Shown: positions 28,322-36,557 of the stretch, piece after piece
How the letters are laid out: each line of letters opens with the position of its first letter
Position numbering within the stretch: the stretch's first letter is position 1
Assembly (NCBI RefSeq): GCF_003627995.1
Contig: NZ_CP032707.1
Location: forward strand, 1,041,501 to 1,105,500
Direction of reading: 5' to 3'
Origin: Brevundimonas naejangsanensis
GTDB lineage: Bacteria; Pseudomonadota; Alphaproteobacteria; Caulobacterales; Caulobacteraceae
DNA length: 64,000 bases
Position numbers and translations under genes: made by a program
Notes under the pieces: model-generated
The model's database searches: none
What the model was told of the DNA's origin: nothing
What the model saw: only the letters and a program-made list of their open reading frames with translations

Positions 28322-29999
28322 TCAGGCTTTCGGGTTCAGGCGGCGGCGCTCGAACGTCAGCCGCGCCCATTCGGCCGCGCAGAAGACCACGGCGATGACG
28401 CCCAGCCAGGCGGCGATGACGAACATGGCCGCATAGCCCTGACGCTCGATCAGTTCGCCCAGCGCCCCCCGCCCCAAGGTGCCGATCAGCAGGGCCAGGG
28501 AGGTGAAGACGGCGAACTGAACCGCGCCGAACATCTTGTTCGACAGGGCCGACAGATAGGCGACGAAGGCCGCCCCGCGAAGCCGCCGGCGATGTTCTCG
28601 CCGGCGATGGCCAGCATCAGGCGCGCCAGGGGCTCGCCCACGCCGAACAGGCCGAACAGCTTGTAGAGGCCCGTCGCGCTCATGACGGCGCCGATCACCG
28701 GCGCCCCGAGGGCCAGGTCCATCATCAGCAGATTGGTCGCCGCCGACAGGATCGCGCCCAGCAAGAGGCTGGCCATCCGGCCGACGACCAGCAGGGCCCA
28801 GCCGCCCAGGGCGATGCCGACGATGGTCATGACCACGCCGAAGGTCTTGGACGCCAGGGCGATCTCCGTCTTGGTGTGGCCCAGGGCCCCGCCCGTGTCG
28901 CCCATGTAGAAGGGGAAGGCGAACGGCCCCCACACCCCGTCGGTGATGCGATAGGTCAGGATCAGACCCAGGACGATCACCGCCCCCAGCCCAGGCGGCC
29001 CATCAGCTCGACCAGGGGCGCCAGGATGGCGTCATAGAGGGTGTTGGCCAGGGCGGGCGCCTCCGCCCCCTCGACCGTCGGCTTGGTCTTCCCGCCGCGC
29101 CAGACGATGATCCCGGCCAGGACGGCGGGCAGGATCACGGCCATGCCGACGATCCACGGCCCCCAGACGGCGGTGAACTCTCCGGCGCTGGGGGCCGGCT
29201 TGACGCTCAGGGCGGTGACCATGAAACGCACCAGCATGAAGGCCGCCCAGGCCCAGGCGGCCAGGGTGACGGCCAGGGCCGTCATGCGCAGGCGCGGCGA
29301 GCCGATGCGCTCGCGCGCGATGGCGGTCCGCGGCGCCGCCTTGGGCTCGGGCGCGATCAGCGTGCCGACCAGGCCCAGCCCCATCAGCCCCGCCCCGATG
29401 ACGAAGGTCGCCGCCCAGCCGAGATGATCCGCCAGCACCAGAGCCCCCGCGCCGCCCACCAGCGCCGCCGTGCGGAAGCCCAGCTGATAGACGGTGGACA
29501 GCAGGTCCACGGGCGTCCTCTCGTCCGCGACCTCGATCCGCCAGGTGTCGATGACGATATCCTGGGTCGCCGAGGCGAAGGCGCCCAGGGCCGCGGCGCC
29601 CGCCAGCACCCCGATGGCGTTCGTGCCCGGGTGCGACAGGGCGATGGTCAGCAGGGCGCCCGCCAGGACGATCTGGCACAACACCAGCCAGGAGCGACGG
29701 CGGCCCATGCGCCCGATCAGGGGCGGGATCAGGCCGACCGAGGGCGACCACAGGAATTTGAAGGCCCCGAACAGCCCCACCCAGGACAGGACGCCGATCG
29801 TCGCCACCGAGACCCCGGCGTCGGACAGCCAGGCGTTCAGCGTGCCGAACAGCATGGCGAAGGGCAGGCCCGCCGAGAACCCCAGCAACAGCATGGCCAG
29901 GGTGCGCCGTTCGCGAAACGCCGCCTTGAGCACGCCCAGCCCTTTCGGGGACGGCTGAAGCGCCGCGACCTCGGAAGCGGGCGTCTTGAAATCGGTCAT
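28322..29999 (-). pseudogene. AmpG-like MFS permease, two frameshifts
   Basis: This is a major-facilitator permease similar to AmpG, which imports anhydromuropeptides for cell-wall recycling. The N-terminal part (29999 to about 28987; RRTLAMLLLGFSAGLPFAM..., SATQDIVIDTWRIE) is in one frame. A missing base in the G/C run at 28983-28987 shifts into a second frame (VIVLGLILTYRITDG...GENIAGGF). Another at 28573-28576 shifts into the third (AAFVAYLSALSNKMF... to the stop at 28322). Restoring one base at each site gives about 559 residues. The D-x-x-x-D-T-W-R motif and helix pattern favour AmpG. It sits directly downstream of the shkA-like gene. Both breaks are in homopolymers. Confidence 0.85.
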
Positions 30000-30052
30000 G
30001 CGGGGCTCCGGCGGGCGCCGCCGGGACTCATGGGCGACGGGTTACTGGCAGT

Positions 30053-31630
30053 CTAGGACGCCGCGACCTTGGCGCGGTTGGCGGCGTTCGTCCAGCGGGC
30101 CAGGGCGGCGCGCAGGGCGTCGGCCTCCAGCGGTTTGGCCAGGTGGTCATCCATCCCCGCCTCGAGACAGGCGAGGCGGTCCTCGGCGAAGGCGTTGGCG
30201 GTCAGTGCGACGATCGGCGTCTGGTCCCCGCGCGCCCGCAGCGCCCGCGCCGCGCTCGGTCCGTCCAGGCGCGGCATGCGCATGTCCATGAAGATCAGGT
30301 CGAAACGGGCCGCCTTGGTGGCGTCCAGCGCCTCCTGGCCGTCGGCCGCGCTCTGGACCACGCAGCCCTCGCGCCGCAGCAGGGTCTTGGCCAGAAGGGC
30401 CCCGACCGGATTGTCCTCGACCAGAAGGATCCGCACCCCCTTGAAGGCGACGTTGGCCACCCGGTCGTCCTCGCCCGGCCGCGCGTGCGGGACGGGCAGG
30501 CCGCGCCGAGCCCCCGCCGCGGCCAGCACGCGCTCGGCCAGCGACGCCGGACGCAGGGGCTTGATCAGATAGCCGCAGAAGCCCCCCGCCCGATAGCGGT
30601 CGATCAGGTCACGCTCGGACGGGCGCAGCAGGACGATGGCCTGGCCCTGGGTCGGACGGCTGGCCAACTCGCCGTCCTCGGCGCCGGCGTGGTCGACCAG
30701 GGTGATCCCGGCCTGGCGCGCCGCCCGGCCGCCCGAGGCCTCGATCTGATCAGCCGCCGCGCGGCGCACGAAGGGGTCGGGGGTGCGGATCGCCACCGTC
30801 ACCCCGTCCAGCGGGCGCGGACGCGGCGCCCCGTCCGGCGCGAGCGGAAACTCGGCCTCGAAGCGGAAGCGGGCGCCGGGTCCGTCGGGCCGGTCCTCGA
30901 CCACGGCGGTCCCGCCCATGGCCCGGGCCAGCCGTCGCACCACCGCCAGACCCAGGCCGGCGCCGTCGAAACGGGCGGCGTCGGAGGCGTCGGCGTGGCC
31001 GAACTCGTCGAAGATGCGGCCGCGCGCTTCCGCAGGCACGCCGGGGCCGGTGTCGTCGACGATGAAGACGAGGCGGGCGCGCGCCGCGCCGCCGCGCCGA
31101 CCCTCGACCATCTGGCCCTCGACCGCCAGCCGCACGCCGCCCCGGTCGGTGAACTTCACCGCATTGCCGGCCAGGTTGAACAGGATCTGCCGCAGGCGGC
31201 CCTCGTCGGCGACCACGTCCGGGGCGTCGGCGGCGACCGACCAGACGATCTCCAGCCCCTTGTCGTGGGCGCGCGGGCTCAACAGCTCGGCCACGCCCCG
31301 CACCAGCGCCTCCAGCTCGACCGGCGCCGGATCGAACTCCAGGGCCTCGGCCTCGAGGCGGGCGTAGTCCAACAGGTCGTTGACCAGGCCCAGCAGATGC
31401 TCGGCCGACTTCTGCGCCGCCTCGGCATAGGCGCGCTGCGCCCCGTCCAGACGGGTGCGCGACAACAGACCCAGCATGCCGATCACCCCGTTCAAGGGGG
31501 TGCGCATCTCATGGCTCATCAGCCGCAGGAACTGCTGCTCGGGCGAGGCCGCGTCCGCAGGTCCCGCCGCCTGAGGGGGGACGGGGAAAAGTTCGGTTTG
31601 CGATGACGATCTGCGGCGGGTCTGTCCCAT
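30053..31630 (-). CDS. shkA: ShkA-like hybrid histidine kinase, c-di-GMP-responsive type
   Basis: The 525-residue soluble hybrid kinase has the H-box LMSHEMRTPL (His at about 40) and a catalytic ATPase domain (about 130-262; VDDTGPGVP, GAGLGLAV). A pseudo-receiver lacking phospho-Asp (about 272-375) and a true receiver (about 398-520, Asp 449 in IFMDMRMP) follow. The linker has Asp-Asp-Arg at 388-390, and the pseudo-receiver ends GYLIKPLRPASL. In Caulobacter ShkA, c-di-GMP binds the pseudo-receiver and displaces a linker with this DDR motif, activating the ShkA-ShpA-TacA stalk pathway. Adjacency to an ampG-like gene, which I recall from Caulobacter, supports the call. It starts 23 bases after yifB. 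Confidence 0.8.
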   Translation of the reverse strand: MGQTRRRSSSQTELFPVPPQAAGPADAASPEQQFLRLMSHEMRTPLNGVIGMLGLLSRTRLDGAQRAYAEAAQKSAEHLLGLVNDLLDYARLEAEALEFDPAPVELEALVRGVAELLSPRAHDKGLEIVWSVAADAPDVVADEGRLRQILFNLAGNAVKFTDRGGVRLAVEGQMVEGRRGGAARARLVFIVDDTGPGVPAEARGRIFDEFGHADASDAARFDGAGLGLAVVRRLARAMGGTAVVEDRPDGPGARFRFEAEFPLAPDGAPRPRPLDGVTVAIRTPDPFVRRAAADQIEASGGRAARQAGITLVDHAGAEDGELASRPTQGQAIVLLRPSERDLIDRYRAGGFCGYLIKPLRPASLAERVLAAAGARRGLPVPHARPGEDDRVANVAFKGVRILLVEDNPVGALLAKTLLRREGCVVQSAADGQEALDATKAARFDLIFMDMRMPRLDGPSAARALRARGDQTPIVALTANAFAEDRLACLEAGMDDHLAKPLEADALRAALARWTNAANRAKVAAS

Positions 31631-31653
31631 GGCCTCACGCTAGGCCCCAGGGG

Positions 31654-33264
31654 TTAATCACAGGCGAACGGCGTTTGCGCAGCCCCCGGCTCATAGACGG
31701 GGAACATGGCCCGGCGGCTGGCCTGGCGGTCGAAGTCGTCCTGGGCGCCGACCGTGGTGCGGCGATACATCAGGGCCTCGGCCACATGGCGACGCAGGAC
31801 GCCGTCGGCTCCGTCGAGGTCGGCGATGGTGCGGGCCAGGCGCAGGGTGCGGGTCCAGCCGCGCGCCGTCAGTTCGCCCGTCTCGCCTGCCTTCATCAAC
31901 AGGGCGCGGCCCGCCGCGTCGGGCGCGGCGAACCGCTCGAGGGCCTCGCCCGAGGCCCGGGCGTTCAGCGCCTGCGTCCCTTCCAGCCCCGCCTCGGCGA
32001 CGCGGGCCTGCTGCATCTCCATGGCGGCGGCGACGCGTCGGGCGGCCTCGGCCGTGCCTTCGGCGGGGGCGGGCAGGATCATGTCCGCGGCGGTGACCGG
32101 CGGCGTCTCCACCGTCAGGTCGATGCGGTCGAACATCGGGCCGGAGATGCGGTTCTGATAGTCCTTCTGGCAGCGCGGGGCCTTGCCGCAGGCGCCGCGC
32201 CCCGGTCCGCCCAGGCCGCAGCGGCAGGGGTTCATCGCCGCCACCAGCTGGAACCGCGCCGGATAGCGCACATGGGCGTTGGCCCGCGCCACCACGATCT
32301 CGCCCGTCTCCAGCGGCTGGCGCAGGGAATCCAGGGCCTGGGGCGAATATTCAGGCAGCTCGTCGAGGAACAGCACGCCGTTGTGCGCCAGGGAGGCCTC
32401 GCCCGGCTTGGCCTTGAGCCCGCCCCCGGTCAGGGCGGCCATGGAGGCCGAGTGATGGGGCGCGCGGAACGGCCGGTCGCGCGTCAGGGCCCCGCGCTCG
32501 ATCAGCCCCGCCACCGACCAGACCATGGAGGTCTCCAGCCGCTCCATCGGCGTCAACGGCGGCAGCAGGCCGGGCAGGCGGGCGGCCATCATCGACTTGC
32601 CCGACCCCGGCGGGCCGACGAACAGGAGGTTGTGGCCCCCGGCGGCGGCGATCTCGAGGGCCCGCTTGGCCCCCTCCTGTCCCTTGACCTCGCGCAGGTC
32701 GGGCACGGCGCGCCCCTCGACCACAGGCCCCGGCTGCGGCGGACGCAGCACCTGGATTCCACGAAAATGGTTGATCAGACCGATCAGGGAGCGCGGGGCC
32801 AGCAGGCGGACCTCGCCCGCCCAGGCCGCCTCCGGCCCGTTGGCCTCGGGACAGATCAGGCCCAGCCCCATGGCGTTCACCGCCATGGCGGCGGGCAGGG
32901 TCCCGCCCACGCCGGCGATCTGGCCGTCCAGCCCCAGCTCGCCCACCGCCGCCCAGCCGTCGAGCGCATCCGGCCCGATCACCCCCATGGAGGCCAGCAG
33001 GGCCAGGGCGATGGGCAGGTCGAAATGGCTGCCTTCCTTGGGCAGGTCGGCGGGGGCCAGGTTGGCGATGACCTTCTTGGGCGGCAGGGCCAGGCCGATG
33101 CCGGCGAAGGCGCCGCGCACCCGCTCGCGGCTCTCGGCCACCGCCTTGTCCGGCAGGCCGACGATGGCGAAGGCCCCGGCGGGCGTCGCCACCTGCTGCA
33201 CCTCGACGTCGACCCGGCGCGCCTCGACCCCGTCGAAGGCCACCGTCACCACCCGCGCGACCAT
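31654..33264 (-). CDS. comM: YifB/ComM-type AAA+ ATPase (Mg-chelatase-like)
   Basis: The 536-residue protein begins with the S5-fold ChlI-like domain (VTVAFDGVEARRVDVEVQ). The AAA+ core has Walker A VGPPGSGKS at about 210 and Walker B LFLDELPEY at about 285. The cysteine-rich CRCGLGG..CGKAPRC segment and the Mg-chelatase C-terminal domain follow. ComM relatives are branch-migration helicases in natural transformation; in many non-competent bacteria the role is unknown. The ATG at 33264 has GGGAGGGAG upstream and is preferred over the longer start. Confidence 0.9.
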   Translation of the reverse strand: MVARVVTVAFDGVEARRVDVEVQQVATPAGAFAIVGLPDKAVAESRERVRGAFAGIGLALPPKKVIANLAPADLPKEGSHFDLPIALALLASMGVIGPDALDGWAAVGELGLDGQIAGVGGTLPAAMAVNAMGLGLICPEANGPEAAWAGEVRLLAPRSLIGLINHFRGIQVLRPPQPGPVVEGRAVPDLREVKGQEGAKRALEIAAAGGHNLLFVGPPGSGKSMMAARLPGLLPPLTPMERLETSMVWSVAGLIERGALTRDRPFRAPHHSASMAALTGGGLKAKPGEASLAHNGVLFLDELPEYSPQALDSLRQPLETGEIVVARANAHVRYPARFQLVAAMNPCRCGLGGPGRGACGKAPRCQKDYQNRISGPMFDRIDLTVETPPVTAADMILPAPAEGTAEAARRVAAAMEMQQARVAEAGLEGTQALNARASGEALERFAAPDAAGRALLMKAGETGELTARGWTRTLRLARTIADLDGADGVLRRHVAEALMYRRTTVGAQDDFDRQASRRAMFPVYEPGAAQTPFACD

Positions 33265-33351
33265 GAGCTCCCTCCCGCAGCCGAGAGGGAACAAATCACG
33301 AACTCACGCGCCTTGCAAGAGCGTCGTTCGATCAACCTGCGGCGTGGTGGA

Positions 33352-34299
33352 TCAGGCCGCCGCCTTGCGGGCCTCGATCACCTCCCACATGCGCTCGGTG
33401 GCGTCGACGCCGGCGAACTTCAGCAACTGCTGGGCGCCGGTGGGGGAGGTGACGTTGATCTCGGTCAGATAGTCGCCGATCACGTCGATGCCGACGAAGA
33501 TCAGGCCGCGCTCCTTCAGATAGGGGCCGATGGCGGCGCAGATCTCCAGGTCGCGCGGGGTCAGCTCGACCGGCGCCGCCGTGCCGCCGACGCGCAGGTT
33601 GGAGCGCACCTGGTTCTTGGCCGGGATGCGGTTGATGGCGCCCACGGGCTCGCCGTCGATCAGGATGATGCGCTTGTCGCCCGCCGCGACGGCCGGGATG
33701 AATTTCTGGATTACCAGAGGATCGCGCGACCCGGCGGCGTGGATCTCGATCAGGGCCTCGAGGTTCGGATCGTCCGCCTTGAGCCGCACCACGCCCGACC
33801 CGGCCGCGCCGTGCAGGGGCTTGAGCACCACGTCGCCGTGGCGGCGGTGGAAGTCGACCAGCGCCTCGGGATCGCTGGACACCAGGGTCGGCGGCTGCAG
33901 GCCGGGGAAGAGGGTGGCGATCAGCTTCTCGGGCGCCGAGCGCACCTCGGCCGGGTTGTTGACCACCAGGGTCTGGGGATGCACCCGCTCCAGCAGATAG
34001 GTGGCGGTGACATAGGCCATGTCGAAGGGCGGGTCCTGGCGCATCAGGATCACGTCGACGTCCCGCGCCAGGTCCAGGCGCTCCTCCGGGCCGAAGTCGG
34101 CGTGGTCGCCTTGCTTGCGCTGCACGCTCACCGGCCGGGCGCGGCAGAACAGCCGACCGTCCTCCAGCGCCAGGGTGCGGAAGTCATAGACCCACAGCCT
34201 GTGCCCGCGCGCCTGCCCGGTCAGGGCCATCAGGAAGGTGGTGTCCGACTCGACGTTGACCGCCTCGAGCGGGTCCATCTGGATGGCGACCTTGAGCAT
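33352..34299 (-). CDS. gshB: Glutathione synthetase
   Basis: It joins gamma-glutamylcysteine and glycine using ATP. The 315-residue ATP-grasp protein opens [19 protein letters not shown] and has [18 protein letters not shown]. The lid segment is [13 protein letters not shown] and the metal-site end is [18 protein letters not shown], all standard for GshB. It follows the SirB1-like gene after a 118-base gap that contains a nested-stem element, and precedes yifB by 87 bases. Confidence 0.96.
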   Translation of the reverse strand: MLKVAIQMDPLEAVNVESDTTFLMALTGQARGHRLWVYDFRTLALEDGRLFCRARPVSVQRKQGDHADFGPEERLDLARDVDVILMRQDPPFDMAYVTATYLLERVHPQTLVVNNPAEVRSAPEKLIATLFPGLQPPTLVSSDPEALVDFHRRHGDVVLKPLHGAAGSGVVRLKADDPNLEALIEIHAAGSRDPLVIQKFIPAVAAGDKRIILIDGEPVGAINRIPAKNQVRSNLRVGGTAAPVELTPRDLEICAAIGPYLKERGLIFVGIDVIGDYLTEINVTSPTGAQQLLKFAGVDATERMWEVIEARKAAA

Positions 34300-34317
34300 G
34301 GATTGTCCTTCTTTGGA

Positions 34318-34361
34318 GGGCGCTATCGCTCGCGCCGCGGGCGCTCGCTGCTTGAGCGCCC
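34318..34361 (+). repeat. Nested-stem palindromic element, upstream of gshB
   Basis: It has the longest outer arms of the family: GGGCGCT (34318-34324) and AGCGCCC (34355-34361), perfectly complementary. Joints are ATCGC and GCTGCTTG. The 17-base core (34330-34346) has GCGCC/GGCGC around a GCG loop with two mismatches at its base. Confidence 0.85.
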
Positions 34362-34417
34362 GGAAGCGCCGTCGCTGCCTACTTGAGGCTCAAGGCGACG
34401 CGCCGCAAGGCTGAGCT

Positions 34418-35230
34418 TCAGTTCAACCGCATCCGCATGCGGTCGAGGCGGGCGTCGCAGGCCTCGGCGGGCTCGCCCAGGCTGCGGGCGCGCGACAGGG
34501 CCTGGACGGCCCCGGTCAGGGCGCCCTGCCGCTCGCGCGCGGCGGCGACGTCCAGCCAGGGGCGATGGTCCTCCGGGTCCAGCAGGGCGCGGCGCAGGGC
34601 CGAGCGCTCGGCGCCCTCGTAATCCTGGACCTGCAGGGCGCGGGTGAACAGGACGTTCTGCAGCCGGATCAGGGCCTGGCGCTCGCTGACGGGCGCCATC
34701 AGCAGGTCCAGACGGTCGGCGACGTGCGGCGTCAGGCCCGCCAGAAGGGCGCGGCGCGTCAGTTCGCTGGGCAGGACCAGCCGCCCCTGGCTGAAGGGGT
34801 CCAGCGCCACCGGCCCCTCGGGAGTCTCCACCCGCAGCAGGACGTGGCCGGGAAAATCCACCGCCGCCGCCGTCAGCCCGGCCCGCCGCGCGGCGTCTAG
34901 ATAGAAGATGACCAGCACCGCCGACAGGCCGCGCCGCCGCTCGGCCACGTCGATGACATCGGTGTTGGCCGGATGGTCGTAGTTGATCAGGTCGCCGTTC
35001 AGCCGCAGGTCCCCGGCCAGGGCCTCGGTCAGGGCGTCGTCGGGGCCTTCGTTGGCCGCGCGTTCCTTCAGGCGCTGGGCGGCGTGGTCGGCCAGGATGC
35101 GGACCGGCGCCGGATCGCGGAAGGGATAGTCGTGAATGGCGCAGGCGATGGCGCATTCCAGCAGGGGGAAGGCGGCCTCATCCGCCTGCCCCGCCTGGGT
35201 CAGGATCGCCTCGGCCTCCTCGCGTGTCAC
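34418..35230 (-). CDS. SirB1-type transglutaminase-like protein with TPR tail
   Basis: The 270-residue protein belongs to the SirB1/transglutaminase-like family. It has a helical N-terminal segment (about 1-75), then RRGLSAVLVIFYLDAARRAGL and AAAVDFPGHVLLRV. In active transglutaminases the corresponding region has a Cys; none is seen here. The last about 60 residues are helical and TPR-like (YEGAERSALRRALLDPED). The start is GTG 35230, overlapping the yraN stop, and the long upstream in-frame reading is the antisense-like shadow of yraN. Function is not known. Confidence 0.8.
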   Translation of the reverse strand: MTREEAEAILTQAGQADEAAFPLLECAIACAIHDYPFRDPAPVRILADHAAQRLKERAANEGPDDALTEALAGDLRLNGDLINYDHPANTDVIDVAERRRGLSAVLVIFYLDAARRAGLTAAAVDFPGHVLLRVETPEGPVALDPFSQGRLVLPSELTRRALLAGLTPHVADRLDLLMAPVSERQALIRLQNVLFTRALQVQDYEGAERSALRRALLDPEDHRPWLDVAAARERQGALTGAVQALSRARSLGEPAEACDARLDRMRMRLN

Positions 35231-35655
35231 AGACTGTCCGCTCCTGTGGAAATAACGCCGCGAAGATGCCGTGGAAATCGCCGCGGAGCCAGCGCCACCA
35301 TATCGATTCTCAATTCCAGGCCGCTCAGCCCCGGACGGCCGCGCGCCACAGCCTGGCCCGCGGAGGCCAGCCGGCGATGCTGCTCCGGCCCCAGGGCCGC
35401 GAGGGCCGCCTCCAGGGAGGCCCGCCGCTTGACCTCGACCACCGCCAGGACGCGGCCGCGCCGGGCCAGGATGTCGATCTCGCCGCCGCGCCCCTTCAGG
35501 CGGAAGGCGAGGATCTGATAGCCCTTGAGCATCAGCCACAGGGCGGCCAGCCATTCGGCGTCATGCCCCTGGCGATGCGAGCGGCCGCCCAACGCCCTGC
35601 GCCAGCCCGCCTTGGGCCGCCGAGGCGCCGCAGCGGGGCGCAGGCCCCGGCTCAC
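35227..35655 (-). CDS. yraN: YraN family (UPF0102) nuclease-fold protein
   Basis: The 142-residue product has the family core RQGHDAEWLAALWLMLKGY, then LKGRGGEIDILARRG and VLAVVEVKRR. This Glu/Asp...Glu-x-Lys arrangement is that of the Holliday-resolvase/restriction-endonuclease fold. Activity is unproven for most members. The first 30 residues are basic and Pro/Ala-rich. Translation begins at GTG 35655 overlapping the rsmI stop (GTGA), the usual rsmI-yraN order. It is coupled by overlap to the SirB1-like gene downstream. Confidence 0.85.
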   Translation of the reverse strand: MSRGLRPAAAPRRPKAGWRRALGGRSHRQGHDAEWLAALWLMLKGYQILAFRLKGRGGEIDILARRGRVLAVVEVKRRASLEAALAALGPEQHRRLASAGQAVARGRPGLSGLELRIDMVALAPRRFPRHLRGVISTGADSL

Positions 35656-36524
35656 CGCCCCTTGAGCTCCAGCGCCCGCTTGTAGAGGGGTTTGCGCGGC
35701 AGGTTCAGGGCCCTGGACACCTCGGCCGCCGCCTCGCCGGGGGGCAGGCGGGTCAGAGCCTCGGCCAGGGCGGCGTCGGCGTCGGCGGCGCTGGCGACTT
35801 CGGCCTCGCCGGGCCCGACCACGATGACGATCTCCCCCTTGGGGGCGTCGCAGCGGGGATCGGCGGCCAGGTCGGCCAGGGTTCCGCGCACGCACTCCTC
35901 ATAGAGCTTGGTCAGTTCGCGGGCGACGGCGGCCGGGCGCGGCCCCAGCACCTGCGCCATGTCGGCCAGGCTGTCGCGCAGGCGCGGCCCGCTCTCGAAG
36001 AAGACCAGGGTCTGACGGCCCGGCCTCAGCTCCTCCAGCGCCGAGCGGCGCGCGCCCGACTTGGGCGGCAGGAAGCCGGCGAACAGCACCCGGTCGGCGG
36101 GCAGGCCGGCGATGCACAGGGCGGCCAGCAGGCTGGACGGGCCAGGCACGGGGTGGACCGGCAGGCCCTCGGCCACCGCCGCGCGCGCCACCACATAGCC
36201 GGGATCCGACACCAGGGGCGTGCCCGCGTCCGACACCAGGGCCACCACCTCGCCCGCCTTCAGCCGCTCGACGGCGATCTCGGCGGCCCGGGCCGAGGCG
36301 TGGTCGTCGCAGCGCTCCAGCTTGGCCTTCAGCCCATAGGCGGTCAGCAGCTTGGCCGTGACCCGCGTGTCCTCAGCCAGCACCAGGTCGGCCGCCGCCA
36401 GCACGTCCAGCGCCCTCAGCGTCATGTCGCGCAGGTTCCCGATCGGCGTCGCCACCAGATAAAGGCCCGGCGAAACGGGGCGCGCGGGCGGGGCGGTCGG
36501 CGGGAAAAGCGGGGCGTCGGACAT
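35652..36524 (-). CDS. rsmI: 16S rRNA 2'-O-methyltransferase (C1402)
   Basis: The 290-residue RsmI methylates the ribose of C1402 in 16S rRNA. Characteristic segments are GLYLVATPIGNLRDMTLRA at about 20-38, LAEDTR and the SAM-binding VSDAGTPLVSDPG at about 107-119. The VPGPSSLLAAL segment follows. The N-terminal 19 residues are Pro/Ala-rich and variable. It starts at ATG 36524, 33 bases after hemW. Confidence 0.96.
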   Translation of the reverse strand: MSDAPLFPPTAPPARPVSPGLYLVATPIGNLRDMTLRALDVLAAADLVLAEDTRVTAKLLTAYGLKAKLERCDDHASARAAEIAVERLKAGEVVALVSDAGTPLVSDPGYVVARAAVAEGLPVHPVPGPSSLLAALCIAGLPADRVLFAGFLPPKSGARRSALEELRPGRQTLVFFESGPRLRDSLADMAQVLGPRPAAVARELTKLYEECVRGTLADLAADPRCDAPKGEIVIVVGPGEAEVASAADADAALAEALTRLPPGEAAAEVSRALNLPRKPLYKRALELKGR

Positions 36525-36557
36525 CGGCCGGACCCTGCCAGTCCGACGCGGCGCGGT

